Of a stretch of DNA of 64,000 nucleotides, positions 17,985-26,274 are shown piece by piece (positions within the stretch are counted from its first letter, which is position 1; each line of letters begins with the position of its first letter). Source of the stretch: Microvirga pakistanensis (lineage in GTDB: Bacteria > Pseudomonadota > Alphaproteobacteria > Rhizobiales > Beijerinckiaceae). The notes under the pieces are model-generated. The model ran no database searches. It was not told the origin of the DNA and saw only the letters and a list, made by a program, of their open reading frames with translations. The DNA is taken from contig NZ_SPJX01000167.1 in NCBI RefSeq assembly GCF_004458765.1, positions 124,001 to 188,000 of the forward strand. The letters run 5' to 3'. The position numbers were made by a program, and so were the translations under genes.

Positions 17985-18533
17985 ATGCCAGTCCGCAGAA
18001 CCGTGAATGTTTCCATTACCCCGGAGCTGGAACAGTTCGTTGCAGCCCGTGTGGCCTCAGGACGGTATCAGAGCGCAGGTGAGGTCGTCCACGCGGCTCT
18101 GAGGCTGCTGGCGCCGGAAGAGATGATCAAGAAAGCTCCCGCCGAGCGCCCGGTCATGCACGACAAAAATCCTGAGTCGTTGGACCGGAGCGCCCCGCTT
18201 CAGCGCCTCGAAGAAACGCTCCAGCGTCTTGAAAGGATGAAGCAGGAAAACCAAAGCCTGCGAGCTCAGCTGAAGGCGCAGCGCACCCAAAGCGACGCCA
18301 CTGGTGGAATTTCCGTAAGCGTTTGTGGAACGCTGGAGACCATCAAAGGCTGCGGTCAACCCTTCGACGACCGGGGTGAACGCTTGCCTTTCGCAGGGCT
18401 GCCGCTGGCGGCCTCAAGGGCTTCCACAGCCTCAACAGGAGGTGCCTCCTCAACCGTCGCTTCAGAGCGATCCGCTGAGGTCTCTCTCGGCTGCCCCTCG
18501 GCCTTGAGCTCGCGCTCGCCCTCAAACCAGTGA
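17985..18533 (+). CDS. ParD-like ribbon-helix-helix protein with coiled coil
   Basis: About 182 residues. RRTVNVSITPELEQFVAARV then GRYQSAGEVVHAALRLLAPEE is a ParD/CopG ribbon-helix-helix domain, followed by a heptad-like segment (LQRLEETLQRLERMKQENQS). The last ~60 residues (Ser/Ala/Thr-rich) are antisense to the DUF2934 gene on the other strand and are probably not a folded domain. No ParE toxin lies beside it. The ATG at 17985 is preferred to the GTG at 17943 because the RHH strand begins three residues in. Confidence 0.6.
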   Translation: MPVRRTVNVSITPELEQFVAARVASGRYQSAGEVVHAALRLLAPEEMIKKAPAERPVMHDKNPESLDRSAPLQRLEETLQRLERMKQENQSLRAQLKAQRTQSDATGGISVSVCGTLETIKGCGQPFDDRGERLPFAGLPLAASRASTASTGGASSTVASERSAEVSLGCPSALSSRSPSNQ

Positions 18534-18613
18534 TCGTCCGGACTGCCAGAGTGCCCCTGACGCTCCCAGATCTCATACGCCCTCGTCCGGATCTTCTCTT
18601 CTTTGTCGTCCAT
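18356..18613 (-). CDS. DUF2934 protein
   Basis: 85 residues starting MDDKEEKIRTRAYEIWERQG, then DDHWFEGEREL: the DUF2934 signature (RAYEIWExxG...DHWxxAExEL). The acidic and alanine-rich tail is disordered. AGGAGG lies seven bases before the ATG. A paralogue is at 22637-22891. Its 3' two-thirds is antisense to the end of the ParD-like frame. Confidence 0.85.
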   Translation of the reverse strand: MDDKEEKIRTRAYEIWERQGHSGSPDDHWFEGERELKAEGQPRETSADRSEATVEEAPPVEAVEALEAASGSPAKGKRSPRSSKG

Positions 18614-18765
18614 GACTCGCCTCCTGTCGGCAGTTGTCTCTAGTCGTATCCACTCTGAGGTATCCGCTGGCCAGCGGAACCACGCACTGACTGAAGGGCA
18701 CAGCCGTCTAGCCCTTTCAGGCAAGGTGCTGGGCGATCCGTCCCGAACGTCTGTCTTGCCTGGGC

Positions 18766-18799
18766 AAAAAAATAGCGCCTCCTCTTCCTGAGGGGCGCT
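18766..18799 (-). terminator. Rho-independent terminator, minus strand, with no obvious upstream gene
   Basis: AGCGCC-t-CCTC pairs with GAGG-GGCGCT around a 5-nt loop; on the minus strand a run of seven T follows. No minus-strand protein gene lies upstream of it before 20.7 kb, so it may end a small RNA from about 18.80-18.95 kb. The space 18614-19739 holds no convincing protein gene, only this hairpin and the two RNA-like units below. Confidence 0.5.
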
Positions 18800-19013
18800 A
18801 AGGTCCGATCCGTAGGGGCAAAAAGGTATCGGTGCAGCCTTCGTACGCAATCCGGCCCCTCTTGTCTGTCGGATACCCTACCAACAAACCGTGACAACTC
18901 GTACCTGTCTGCGTCGTCGGCATGAAGGGCTCTCACGGCCCCGGCTCAGCCTGTGAAAGCGGACCATCGCACGAACCGGCTTCTGGCCGCACTGGTGCAA
19001 AATCCGACGCGAC

Positions 19014-19040
19014 GATCCGGTCCGAAACTGCCGCCACGTT
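19014..19040 (+). promoter_or_regulatory. Bipartite promoter-like motif, copy A
   Basis: GATCCGG, 16 bases, CGTT, followed by TCACTTGGGTG. The same arrangement recurs at 19219-19245 and 31331-31357. The CGTT -10 with a 16-base spacer resembles an ECF sigma promoter, but the -35 half is not the EcfG GGAAC. Confidence 0.4.
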
Positions 19041-19195
19041 TCACTTGGGTGGAGGCCATGCTCCTGCGGAGAGCACATTCTCATGATTGCAGATTGGTTC
19101 CTTTTGGCCACTGGCATCAATCCGCCTCCAGGATCGGTGAAGTCTTGGATCGAGAGAACTCCCTCGTCGGTTGCCCCCCGGCGGGGGAGTTTTTA
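19041..19195 (+). ncRNA. Putative small RNA A (tandem pair)
   Basis: The ~150-base segment runs from the bipartite motif to a strong terminator and contains no convincing reading frame. It shares its 5' motif (CGTTTCACTTGGGTGGAGGC) and the form of its terminator (CTCCCTC...GGCG-GGGAG then T-run) with unit B immediately downstream. Exact ends are not known. Confidence 0.4.
19157..19195 (+). terminator. Rho-independent terminator of putative small RNA A
   Basis: AACTCCCTCGTCGG pairs with CCGGCGGGGGAGTT (two G-T pairs) around a 7-nt loop and runs into TTTTT. Confidence 0.65.
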
Positions 19196-19218
19196 CGTCG
19201 GCCGCAGGTCCGAGCACG

Positions 19219-19245
19219 GATCCGGCCACTATCTCCTGTCACGTT
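19219..19245 (+). promoter_or_regulatory. Bipartite promoter-like motif, copy B
   Basis: GATCCGG, 16 bases, CGTT, followed by TAACTTAGGTGATGAGGC; half-sites and spacing match copy A. Confidence 0.4.
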
Positions 19246-19368
19246 TAACTTAGGTGATGAGGCATTGGGCGCAGAGACATAGGCTTCCGAGTGTTCCTCC
19301 AGTGCATCCTCCCTCTGGCTCTGGACCCTGCTCCCTCCTGGCTTCCAGCCGGCGAGGGAGCTTTTTTT
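19246..19368 (+). ncRNA. Putative small RNA B (tandem pair)
   Basis: A ~120-base segment between the motif and a terminator with seven T. It contains several single-strand C/U-rich stretches (TTCCTCCAG, ATCCTCCCTCTGG) that could pair with ribosome binding sites, as seen in Rhizobiales trans-acting RNAs. No coding potential is evident. Confidence 0.4.
19330..19368 (+). terminator. Rho-independent terminator of putative small RNA B
   Basis: GCTCCCTC pairs with GAGGGAGC, with inner GGC/GCC pairing, then TTTTTTT. Confidence 0.7.
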
Positions 19369-19739
19369 GCACAGAGGTGAGAGGGTGGCGCCAACGGCAT
19401 GCCGAGGCATCCCAGCACCGAGCCAACCACCAGATGATCCGAAGTGGGTGCCAGGTGGAAGGTCTGTTCAGGGTCAAAATTTCACGTTCCAGCCTATTAG
19501 CGAATATCGGCCCTTGAATGTCAAAGCGGACTAAGCGCTTACGTCTTAGGAGTGCCATAAGCAGCCCGTTGTCTGTCTGCCACCCGCACTTGCCGCTGCC
19601 GTGCCGGTGAAGCTTGCCGTGGGACTCAGGTATCCTTTAGCGTTGTTGGCTCTGGGTGTCTGGCCGCGCGGTGAGTCGTGCCACAACACGTCCGGCTGCC
19701 ACAAGCCATGCATCGCTGCACGATGAGGGTCGAGCGGCC

Positions 19740-20759
19740 ATGTTCCGACGAGAGACGTTTCTGGCAGTCCTGGCGATGGTAATGCTGGCTGCATCTGTAG
19801 GAGGATGCGCGGCCCCGACACAGCTCATGCACCCCGAACGGCAGTGGTTGGTGGGCCGCACCTACGTAGTCACCGGCGCCTCCAGCGGATTTGGACGCGG
19901 CGTTGCCCTCAAGCTGGCCAGCCATGGCTCCAACGTCGTCCTTGCTGCCCGCCGGACGGAGGTTCTCAAGGAGGTTGCGGCCGAGGTTCGTGCCGCAGGC
20001 GGCACGCCGCTGGTTGTGACCACAGACGTCAGCCAATCGGCGGATATGGATCGGCTCGCCAGGGCTGCGGTCGACCGGTTCGGTCACATCGATGTGTGGA
20101 TCAACAATGCAGGCGTTGGAGCAATCGGCCGGTTCGAGGACGTGCCGCTTCGGGATTACGACCGGGTGATCGACGTCAACCTCAAGGGGGTGGTCTATGG
20201 CAGCCACACGGCGATGCGCCTGTTCCGCCAGCAGGGCTTCGGCACGATCGTCAACATCTCCTCAGTGGAGGGCGAGGTGCCGCTGGCCTATCAGGCGATC
20301 TACTCGGCGTCGAAGCATGCCGTGAATGGTCTTGGTGCGGCTCTGAACCAGGAGATCAGGCTCAATCGCCTGGATAATATCAAGGTTGTGACAGTCATGC
20401 CCTGGGCTGCCGATACGCCGTTCTTTGAGCATGCGGCGAACTATAGCGGCGGCACGCCTCGCATGGTTCTGATGGACGATGCCCAAAAGGTGGTGGACAC
20501 CATCGTCTGGGCCTCGATCCACCCGACCAAGGAGGTTGCAGTCGGGTGGAAGGCTCAGACGGCCGTCACGGCCCACCGGCTCCTGCCCGATCTGACCGAG
20601 CACGTCGCCGGGGATATCTACCACAGGGTCCAGATTGAGACGGCGCCCCCGGCTCCTCCGACATCAGGGACGTTGCACCAGCCAATGCGCTCCGGCACGA
20701 CGGTGGAAGGTGGCGTCAGGGAACGGATGAGACGAGAGGACCAGGGAAGAAGCCGATAA
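19740..20759 (+). CDS. SDR oxidoreductase with lipoprotein signal
   Basis: 339 residues. MFRRETFLAVLAMVMLAASV followed by GGCAAP reads as a signal peptide with a lipobox cysteine, which is unusual for an SDR. The Rossmann domain follows: VTGASSGFGRG, NNAGVG, and the active-site YSASKH. The C-terminal region (~60 residues) is proline/glycine-rich. Taken literally, the enzyme would be anchored in the periplasm, where NAD(P) is scarce; alternatively the first ~25 residues act as a membrane anchor with the domain in the cytoplasm. The ATG at 19740 is the last start before the hydrophobic segment. Confidence 0.8.
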   Translation: MFRRETFLAVLAMVMLAASVGGCAAPTQLMHPERQWLVGRTYVVTGASSGFGRGVALKLASHGSNVVLAARRTEVLKEVAAEVRAAGGTPLVVTTDVSQSADMDRLARAAVDRFGHIDVWINNAGVGAIGRFEDVPLRDYDRVIDVNLKGVVYGSHTAMRLFRQQGFGTIVNISSVEGEVPLAYQAIYSASKHAVNGLGAALNQEIRLNRLDNIKVVTVMPWAADTPFFEHAANYSGGTPRMVLMDDAQKVVDTIVWASIHPTKEVAVGWKAQTAVTAHRLLPDLTEHVAGDIYHRVQIETAPPAPPTSGTLHQPMRSGTTVEGGVRERMRREDQGRSR

Positions 20760-20760
20760 G

Positions 20761-21150
20761 TCACGAACCACAACGATCCGCAGCATCCTGGTGGCACGCT
20801 GCCGCTACTGCTTCAGCAAAGTCCTGCTGGCTGAAGGGCTTCTGGAGCGTTGGGCAGTCGCTGAACCTGTCGAGCAGTCCATCTGTGCCGTAGCCAGTTG
20901 CAAAGATCACTGGAATGCCGCGCTCGCGGATCACTTCGGCAATGGGATAGCTGAGGGTACCATTCAGGTTGAGGTCGAGAACCGCGACCTCGAACTCTGC
21001 CTGATGAGCAAGCTCAAGAGCATCATCAAACTTGGCGACCGGACCTACGATCTCGGCGCCACAGTCCAGAACCATGTCCTCAAGCAACATGCTGATCATC
21101 GCTTCATCCTCCACAACGAGAATGTGGCGCTTACGCTCGCTGGTCGGCAT
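20761..21150 (-). CDS. Single-domain response regulator of the FAT-GUY type
   Basis: 129 residues, one receiver domain. It shows the acidic pair (VVEDEA), the phosphoacceptor in VAVLDLNLNG, and the lysine in LQKPFS. IPVIFATGYG matches the PFxFATGY signature of FAT-GUY regulators, which in sphingomonads and relatives help activate the general stress pathway. It ends two bases from the convergent SDR gene and lies upstream of nepR-ecfG, which supports that role. The ATG at 21150 is chosen at the first beta strand; the frame opens at 21213. Confidence 0.85.
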   Translation of the reverse strand: MPTSERKRHILVVEDEAMISMLLEDMVLDCGAEIVGPVAKFDDALELAHQAEFEVAVLDLNLNGTLSYPIAEVIRERGIPVIFATGYGTDGLLDRFSDCPTLQKPFSQQDFAEAVAAACHQDAADRCGS

Positions 21151-21370
21151 GGACGGGCTTCCGAGGCTATAGATCACTGTGCTTCCTGATTTCTGATACT
21201 TAAGGCGAGGCACAGTGGAGTTAACAGATTGTTAACTTTTATTCGGGCGGCTGACTTCAGGCATTAACCCATGTAACCGAGCCTCGGCCTTTGCTGGCGG
21301 CTGTTCACAGCGAAACCGGCCGAATAACAACGATCAGACCCCTCTATCCCGGCGTCTCATGGGGAGCGAA

Positions 21371-21700
21371 ATGGACGACAGCTTCTCCCGGACTGGCTTG
21401 ATCTATGGCATGGCCTTGGTGCTGGCGATCGGCAAGGCCTGCACCCTGCTGATCTGGCGTACGCTTCCGAAGCCCAGACCGCCCGTGCGGCAGGAACTGG
21501 CTGAAGCGTGGCGTCGTCGCAGAACCCGCATGCAGGTTGACGCGAAGGCTGCGTCAGCACCCCAAGATCCGCATCCTGTTGCCAATGACGGAATGGCCGA
21601 TACCAGTCAGACCGAGAACATGTTCAGGCCAAGCACCTCTGCTCCCGGCCAAGCTCTTCACGGGACTACGAAGCTGAGTGCACGAATAGCGCCGCCTTGA
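21371..21700 (+). CDS. Small putative membrane protein, unrecognised
   Basis: 109 residues: MDDSFSRTGLIYGMALVLAI then GKACTLLIW, one transmembrane helix, followed by a basic segment (EAWRRRRTRMQVD) and a low-complexity tail. The first 55 residues look protein-like. The end overlaps ecfG by 35 bases on the opposite strand. No family recognised; moderate doubt that it is expressed. Confidence 0.4.
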   Translation: MDDSFSRTGLIYGMALVLAIGKACTLLIWRTLPKPRPPVRQELAEAWRRRRTRMQVDAKAASAPQDPHPVANDGMADTSQTENMFRPSTSAPGQALHGTTKLSARIAPP

Positions 21701-22217
21701 CCAGACGGTCAGGGCCAAGGTCCTCCTCAGCATCGAGGGACAGGAGTTCCGCCAGGCGGGTGCGGGCCCGGTTGATGCGGCTCTTGATCGTGCCCAGGTT
21801 AGTGCCGCAGATCTGGGCCGCCTCCTCGTAGGACACGCCCTCGGCACCCACCAGCAGCAGCGCCTCGCGCTGCTCCACGCTGAGCTTGGCAAGAGCCACC
21901 TGCATGTCGGTGAAGTCCAGCCGTGCGCCCTGCTCCGGCATGATCGCCAGCTTGCCGGCAAGCGCCCCTTCCGGGTCGTCCACCTCCCGGCGACTGCGGC
22001 GCATATCGGTGTAGAACTGGTTGCGCAGGATCGTGAAGAGCCAAGCCTGCATGCTCGTGCCGGGCTGGAACTTGTCGAGGTTCTCGAGCCCACGCAGAAG
22101 CGCCGCCTGCACGAGGTCATCGGCGTAGATCACGTTGCCGGTGAGCGAGATGGCGAAGGCGCGCAGGTGCGGAATGGCATCCAGCATCGCCTGGCGGACA
22201 GGATCCTCACTCGCCAT
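21666..22217 (-). CDS. ecfG: General stress response ECF sigma factor EcfG
   Basis: 183 residues. Region 2 is DDLVQAALLRGLENLDKFQP then MQAWLFTILRNQFYTDMRR; region 4 is LSVEQREALLLVGAEGVSYE then EAAQICGTNLGTIKSRINRA. This is the ECF15/EcfG type. The ATG at 22217 lies inside the last codons of nepR (11-base overlap), the usual coupling of anti-sigma and sigma. EcfG recognises GGAAC-N16/17-CGTT, and near matches are listed in this window. Confidence 0.88.
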   Translation of the reverse strand: MASEDPVRQAMLDAIPHLRAFAISLTGNVIYADDLVQAALLRGLENLDKFQPGTSMQAWLFTILRNQFYTDMRRSRREVDDPEGALAGKLAIMPEQGARLDFTDMQVALAKLSVEQREALLLVGAEGVSYEEAAQICGTNLGTIKSRINRARTRLAELLSLDAEEDLGPDRLVKAALFVHSAS

Positions 22218-22446
22218 CGTGGCTCTTCTTTTTCCCATCCAGTTGCTGAAGGAGCTGGACGAAGCGTTCAGGCACCGGCTCGTTCATCAACTGGGCGTAG
22301 TAGGCCTGGAGTTGCTCACCCAGGAAGGTCGCCACATCAGGCGGCAGGGTCGGCTCCGGACCGGGATCACCGGTGACGGTCAGGAGGTCCTCAAGCGTGT
22401 CTGGCTCTTCCAGCGCAGTGCTGTTGGTGAGGTTGTTTGTGGTCAC
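22207..22446 (-). CDS. nepR: Anti-sigma factor NepR
   Basis: 79 residues. An acidic leader precedes the NepR core FLGEQLQAYYAQLMNEPVPE then RFVQLLQQL. NepR binds and inhibits EcfG until phosphorylated PhyR displaces it. It starts with GTG at 22446, with GGAGAAAACGAGC upstream. PhyR, normally adjacent and divergent in Rhizobiales, is not next to it here. Confidence 0.85.
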   Translation of the reverse strand: MTTNNLTNSTALEEPDTLEDLLTVTGDPGPEPTLPPDVATFLGEQLQAYYAQLMNEPVPERFVQLLQQLDGKKKSHDGE

Positions 22447-22636
22447 GCTCGTTTTCTCCAGACGCAGCCAGGCTGCCCTCCGGCCTTGTGGCGTGTGGAG
22501 GACGTCCTGGCTTTACGTCACCGGAGGCGTGCTGCCATTAACCTGTGATAGTCGTATGTGGAGGCGCAGGACAGGCTGAGGCATGTCCTACCACCTCAGG
22601 AGGATACGGTCAGGCTTTCCTAAGGTGTCCGAACGG

Positions 22637-22891
22637 CTATTCCGCAAACCGCTCGTCAGGGATTTCGCCAGAGGCAGCAGAGCTAGCTTCAGCCGCAGCG
22701 GCCGGGGGAGCATTCTGCACCGTCGCATCCGAGCGTTCCTGCCCCTGATCATCAAGCTCCCGCTGCGCCCTGAACCAGTGGTCCTCGGGATTGCCGGTGC
22801 GGCCTTCCCTCTCCCAGATCTCGTAGGCGCGTTGGCGGATCTTCTCATCCTGGCTTGTGGCGATGGCTGCGGCAGACAGCGTGTCAGACAT
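22637..22891 (-). CDS. DUF2934 protein (second copy)
   Basis: 84 residues. KIRQRAYEIWEREGRTGNPE then DHWFRAQREL is the DUF2934 core, preceded by a short alanine-rich leader and followed by an acidic, alanine-rich tail. GGGAGA lies upstream of the ATG at 22891. It is paralogous to 18356-18613 (the RAYEIWE and DHWF cores match). Confidence 0.85.
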   Translation of the reverse strand: MSDTLSAAAIATSQDEKIRQRAYEIWEREGRTGNPEDHWFRAQRELDDQGQERSDATVQNAPPAAAAEASSAASGEIPDERFAE

Positions 22892-23052
22892 GATCGTCTC
22901 CCTTTGCTTCGACTAGGAGATCAATAATCAAGCCGGGAAGAGGTTCATGCAAACGTCAGGGACGAGCATGGCCCACCGGTGCTCTCGGTAGCAGCTTCGA
23001 TGACTGTGCGCCTGGAGGACCTGGCGACGCACCGGCAATCCAGAGTCAGCTC

Positions 23053-23140
23053 AGGGTCATGCAGTAACGATCCCCTGCCCTCCGGGAATGTCCGCTGTTC
23101 CTTGCTAAAGCAGACACTCGGTCTACTTCCGAGAAGTGCC
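23053..23140 (+). repeat. Intergenic repeat family, copy 3
   Basis: GGGAATGTCCGCTGTTCCTT, later TCTACTTCCGAGAAGTGCC. It lies in the 470-bp space 22892-23361 between the DUF2934 and ftsH genes; no gene is evident there. Confidence 0.75.
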
Positions 23141-23361
23141 ATGAACGGACCTACGCACATCAATTGCTGAGGGCCGCTGGTGCTCCCTGAGAGAAGACGT
23201 GGCGGCAGCACGACGAAGCGGCCACATAAGTCATAAAAAAGTGGCATGATGTCAGGCATGATCTCGCAGGCCTCCCAGCGGTCCGAATTGATGGAGGTGT
23301 GCGAGCCCGCCGCGGGTGCGCCCGAAGGCTGCTGGTGCCATCCTACCGCTCTCCGCCACGG

Positions 23362-25266
23362 TCATGTGTGGTCGGATTCCGAAGCGATGCGTCCACCCCG
23401 CACCCGCTGGTCCCGGTCGATCTCGACGACTGAAGCTGGGCGCCGGGACAGCGATGCGCCTGCAAGCTGCTGAAGTTCGGCCTCGTCGAGGGTTTCCTTC
23501 TCCAGCAGGCGCCGGGCTGTCCGCTCCAGGACATCCCGCCTCTCCCGCAGGAGCGCAACGGTCCGCTCGAACACCCGGTCCACAATGGCCCGCACCTCGT
23601 CGTCAATCGCGGACGCCGTCTCGTCCGAGTACGAGCGCTCCTGAGCGCCGTTGGCGAGCGGGTTCGGGCTCAGGAACGAACGGCTGTCCTTTTCCAGCGC
23701 CACGTTCCCGAGCTTTTCCGACATGCCGTAGCGGGTCACCATCGAGCGGGCGATGTCAGTCACGCGCACCAGATCATCCGACGCGCCGGTAGAGAGATGA
23801 TTGAAGACGATCAGCTCGGCGGCGCGCCCGCCCAGCAGCACCGCCATCTTGTTCTCAAGCTCCTCGCGGGTCATCAGGAAACGGTCCTCGGTCGGCCGCT
23901 GGATCGTGTAGCCCAGCGCCCCCACCCCTCGCGGGATGATCGACACCTTGTGCACCGGATCGACGCCGGGGAGCGCCAGGGCGACGAGAGCATGGCCCAT
24001 CTCATGGTACGCCACCACCTCGCGCTCCTTCGGGTTCAGGAGCCGGTTGCGTTTTTCCAATCCCGCGACGATGCGCTCGATGGCGTTGTTGAAGTCCGCC
24101 ATCGTGACCGCGTCCGCTCCGCGCCGGGTGGCGAGCAGAGCCGCTTCGTTGACGAGGTTGGCCAGATCCGCACCCGTGAAGCCCGGGGTAAGGGCCGCCA
24201 CGTTCTCGGCATCCACATCGGGCGCCAGCTTCGCCTTGCGCATGTGCACCTGCAGGATCTGGACGCGGCCCTTCTTGTCGGGCCGGTCCACCAGCACCTG
24301 GCGGTCGAAGCGCCCGGCGCGCAGCAGGGCCGGATCCAGGATCTCGGGCCGGTTGGTGGCGGCAAGCAGCACCAGGCCAGTGCGGGAGTCGAAGCCGTCG
24401 AGTTCCACCAGGAGCTGGTTCAGCGTCTGCTCCTTCTCGTCGTGGCCTCCGGCCAAGCCGCCCATGCCGCGGGCACGACCAAGGGCATCAAGCTCGTCTA
24501 TGAAGATGATCGCAGGGGCTTTCTCGCGGGCCTGCTGGAAGAGGTCGCGCACGCGCGCCGCGCCGACGCCGACGAACATCTCGACAAACTCCGAGCCCGA
24601 GATGGAGAAGAACGGCACCTTTGCTTCACCGGCCACTGCCTTGGCGAGCAGGGTCTTGCCGGTGCCGGGTGGGCCGACGAGCAGCACGCCTTTGGGCATG
24701 CGCCCGCCCAGCCGGCCGTACTGTTCCGGGTTCCTGAGGAACTCGACGACCTCCCGCAGCTCGTCCTTGGCTTCATCAACACCCGCGACATCCTCGAAGC
24801 GCACGCCTGTATCCGCCTCGACATAGATCTTGGCCTTGCTCTTGCCGATCTGCATCAGGCCGCCGCCCAGCCCGCCCTTCCCAACCATCCGGCGCATCAG
24901 GAAGGCCCAGACGCCAAAGAAGATGAGGACAGGAAGGACCCAGGACAGGATGTCCCGCAGGAACGTGCTTTCGATCTGACCCGTGTAGGTGACACCATAC
25001 GGCTGGAGTTCCTGAGCGAAGGTCGGATCAACCCGCGTGGTCGCAAAGCGGGTCTGGCCGCTGGGCAGGGGTTCCTTCAGCCGTCCCTGGATGAAGTTCT
25101 CCGAGATCCCGATCTCGGCCACCTTTCCGTTCCGGAGCAGTTCCTGGAACTGGCTATAGGGAATGGGCGCGATCTGCTGGGCTGCACTGAAGAAATACTG
25201 GATCAGCAATATGCCAAGGAACGCCGCGACCCAGTACCAAGTGTTGAACTGTTTGCTCTTGTCCAT
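23362..25266 (-). CDS. ftsH: ATP-dependent zinc metalloprotease FtsH
   Basis: 634 residues. Two transmembrane segments ([37 protein letters not shown]) flank a periplasmic domain. The AAA module has Walker A GPPGTGKT, Walker [12 protein letters not shown] and an SRH with [20 protein letters not shown]. The M41 protease has the zinc motif HEMGH. FtsH degrades membrane and regulatory proteins, including RpoH in other bacteria. This copy lies divergent from two hsp20 genes and away from the core tilS-ftsH context, so it is probably an accessory, stress-linked paralogue. Confidence 0.93.
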   Translation of the reverse strand: MDKSKQFNTWYWVAAFLGILLIQYFFSAAQQIAPIPYSQFQELLRNGKVAEIGISENFIQGRLKEPLPSGQTRFATTRVDPTFAQELQPYGVTYTGQIESTFLRDILSWVLPVLIFFGVWAFLMRRMVGKGGLGGGLMQIGKSKAKIYVEADTGVRFEDVAGVDEAKDELREVVEFLRNPEQYGRLGGRMPKGVLLVGPPGTGKTLLAKAVAGEAKVPFFSISGSEFVEMFVGVGAARVRDLFQQAREKAPAIIFIDELDALGRARGMGGLAGGHDEKEQTLNQLLVELDGFDSRTGLVLLAATNRPEILDPALLRAGRFDRQVLVDRPDKKGRVQILQVHMRKAKLAPDVDAENVAALTPGFTGADLANLVNEAALLATRRGADAVTMADFNNAIERIVAGLEKRNRLLNPKEREVVAYHEMGHALVALALPGVDPVHKVSIIPRGVGALGYTIQRPTEDRFLMTREELENKMAVLLGGRAAELIVFNHLSTGASDDLVRVTDIARSMVTRYGMSEKLGNVALEKDSRSFLSPNPLANGAQERSYSDETASAIDDEVRAIVDRVFERTVALLRERRDVLERTARRLLEKETLDEAELQQLAGASLSRRPASVVEIDRDQRVRGGRIASESDHT

Positions 25267-25629
25267 CGGGGTCTCTCCGCAGCAGATCGCCCACCGGGCT
25301 CAAGCCCTCAGCCGGATCAACGCGAGGCGGCAGTCCTGGTTCGATCAGAACCGCGGCGGTGGCGCCACGCGTCCCGGTCACTGCCACCTGCATCACCCCA
25401 AGGTCCAAGACGGCCGTCTGCGATGCATCATCGGCAGGGCTCACGGGACCCGTGTCTCCCCGCGCGCCAGTCGTTCCATCATGGTGGCGCCTTGTTGCGC
25501 TGCCTTGGAAACCCTCTGCCAACTGGGCTCTCGAACAGTGCAATCAGGAGCGCTCGGAAGGGTCTTGACGACGCAAAATCTCGTTCCTAACTCGAAGGGT
25601 GCCAAGGCTTAAATGAGCTTGGCACTCGG

Positions 25630-25678
25630 GCGCCGGCGGTGTCCGGCGCTCTCGGATCCATGTTGCTCTCAAGAGGAT
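25630..25678 (+). promoter_or_regulatory. ROSE-like RNA thermometer leader of hsp20
   Basis: A perfect 7-bp hairpin (GCGCCGG / CCGGCGC) is followed by a terminal element in which TTGCTC can pair with GAGGA of the ribosome site. The G of TTGCT is bulged, as in ROSE elements that repress Rhizobiales small heat-shock genes at low temperature. The rest of 25267-25629 is the divergent ftsH/hsp20 promoter region with no gene seen. Confidence 0.5.
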
Positions 25679-25684
25679 GTGGCT

Positions 25685-26179
25685 ATGAGAACTTTCGACA
25701 TTTCCCCCCTGTATCGCTCCACGGTTGGCTTTGACCGCCTGTTCGACATGCTCGACCAGATGGGCCGGGTGGAGCCGATGACCAATTGGCCGCCCTACAA
25801 CATCGAAAAGTCAGGCGACGACCAGTACCGGATCACCATGGCGGTGGCGGGCTTTTCCCCTGACGAGATCGAGCTCACCCAGCACGAGGGCACCTTGCTC
25901 GTGACCGGCAACAAGCATTCCGAGTCTGAGGGGACGCAGATCCTGCATCGCGGCATCGCGACCCGCGCCTTCAAGCAGACCTTCAGCCTTGCCGATCATG
26001 TGAAGGTGAAGGGGGCAAGCCTGGAGAACGGCCTGCTGATGATCGAGCTCGTGCGCGAGGTGCCTGAGGAGCTCAAGCCTCGCCGCATCGAGATCTCAAC
26101 CGGCAGCCAGCCCAAGGCTCTGGCGCAGGACAACGCCAAACAGATCGAGCACGAGGCCAAGACCAGCAAAGCCGCGTAA
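25685..26179 (+). CDS. Hsp20 family small heat shock protein (IbpA-like, class A)
   Basis: 164 residues. MRTFDISPLYRSTVGFDRLF is the rhizobial IbpA/HspA N-terminus. The alpha-crystallin domain runs from YNIEKSGDDQYRITMAVAGF to GLLMIELVREVPE. A holdase chaperone that keeps unfolded proteins soluble. The ATG at 25685 is the family start; the frame opens at 25613 through the leader RNA. Followed by a second hsp20 about 95 bp downstream. Confidence 0.92.
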   Translation: MRTFDISPLYRSTVGFDRLFDMLDQMGRVEPMTNWPPYNIEKSGDDQYRITMAVAGFSPDEIELTQHEGTLLVTGNKHSESEGTQILHRGIATRAFKQTFSLADHVKVKGASLENGLLMIELVREVPEELKPRRIEISTGSQPKALAQDNAKQIEHEAKTSKAA

Positions 26180-26226
26180 CACCAGGAACGTGCGGAGGTA
26201 TGGCGGTGCCGAGGGGATCCTTGGCA

Positions 26227-26248
26227 CCGGACGCTTGCGTGCGTCCGG
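26227..26248 (+). promoter_or_regulatory. Hairpin in the leader of the second hsp20
   Basis: CCGGACGC pairs perfectly with GCGTCCGG around TTGCGT, 27 bases before the ATG at 26275. It may be an intergenic stabiliser, an attenuator or part of a thermosensor; no ROSE-type TTGCT/Shine-Dalgarno pairing is seen here. Confidence 0.4.
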
Positions 26249-26274
26249 TTCAACCGAACAGACAGGAGGTATCC

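Noticed and set aside
23797..25590. 597-codon plus-strand frame opposite ftsH
   Set aside because: Antisense to a full-length FtsH with all motifs; rich in His/Arg/Gln as expected for a shadow.
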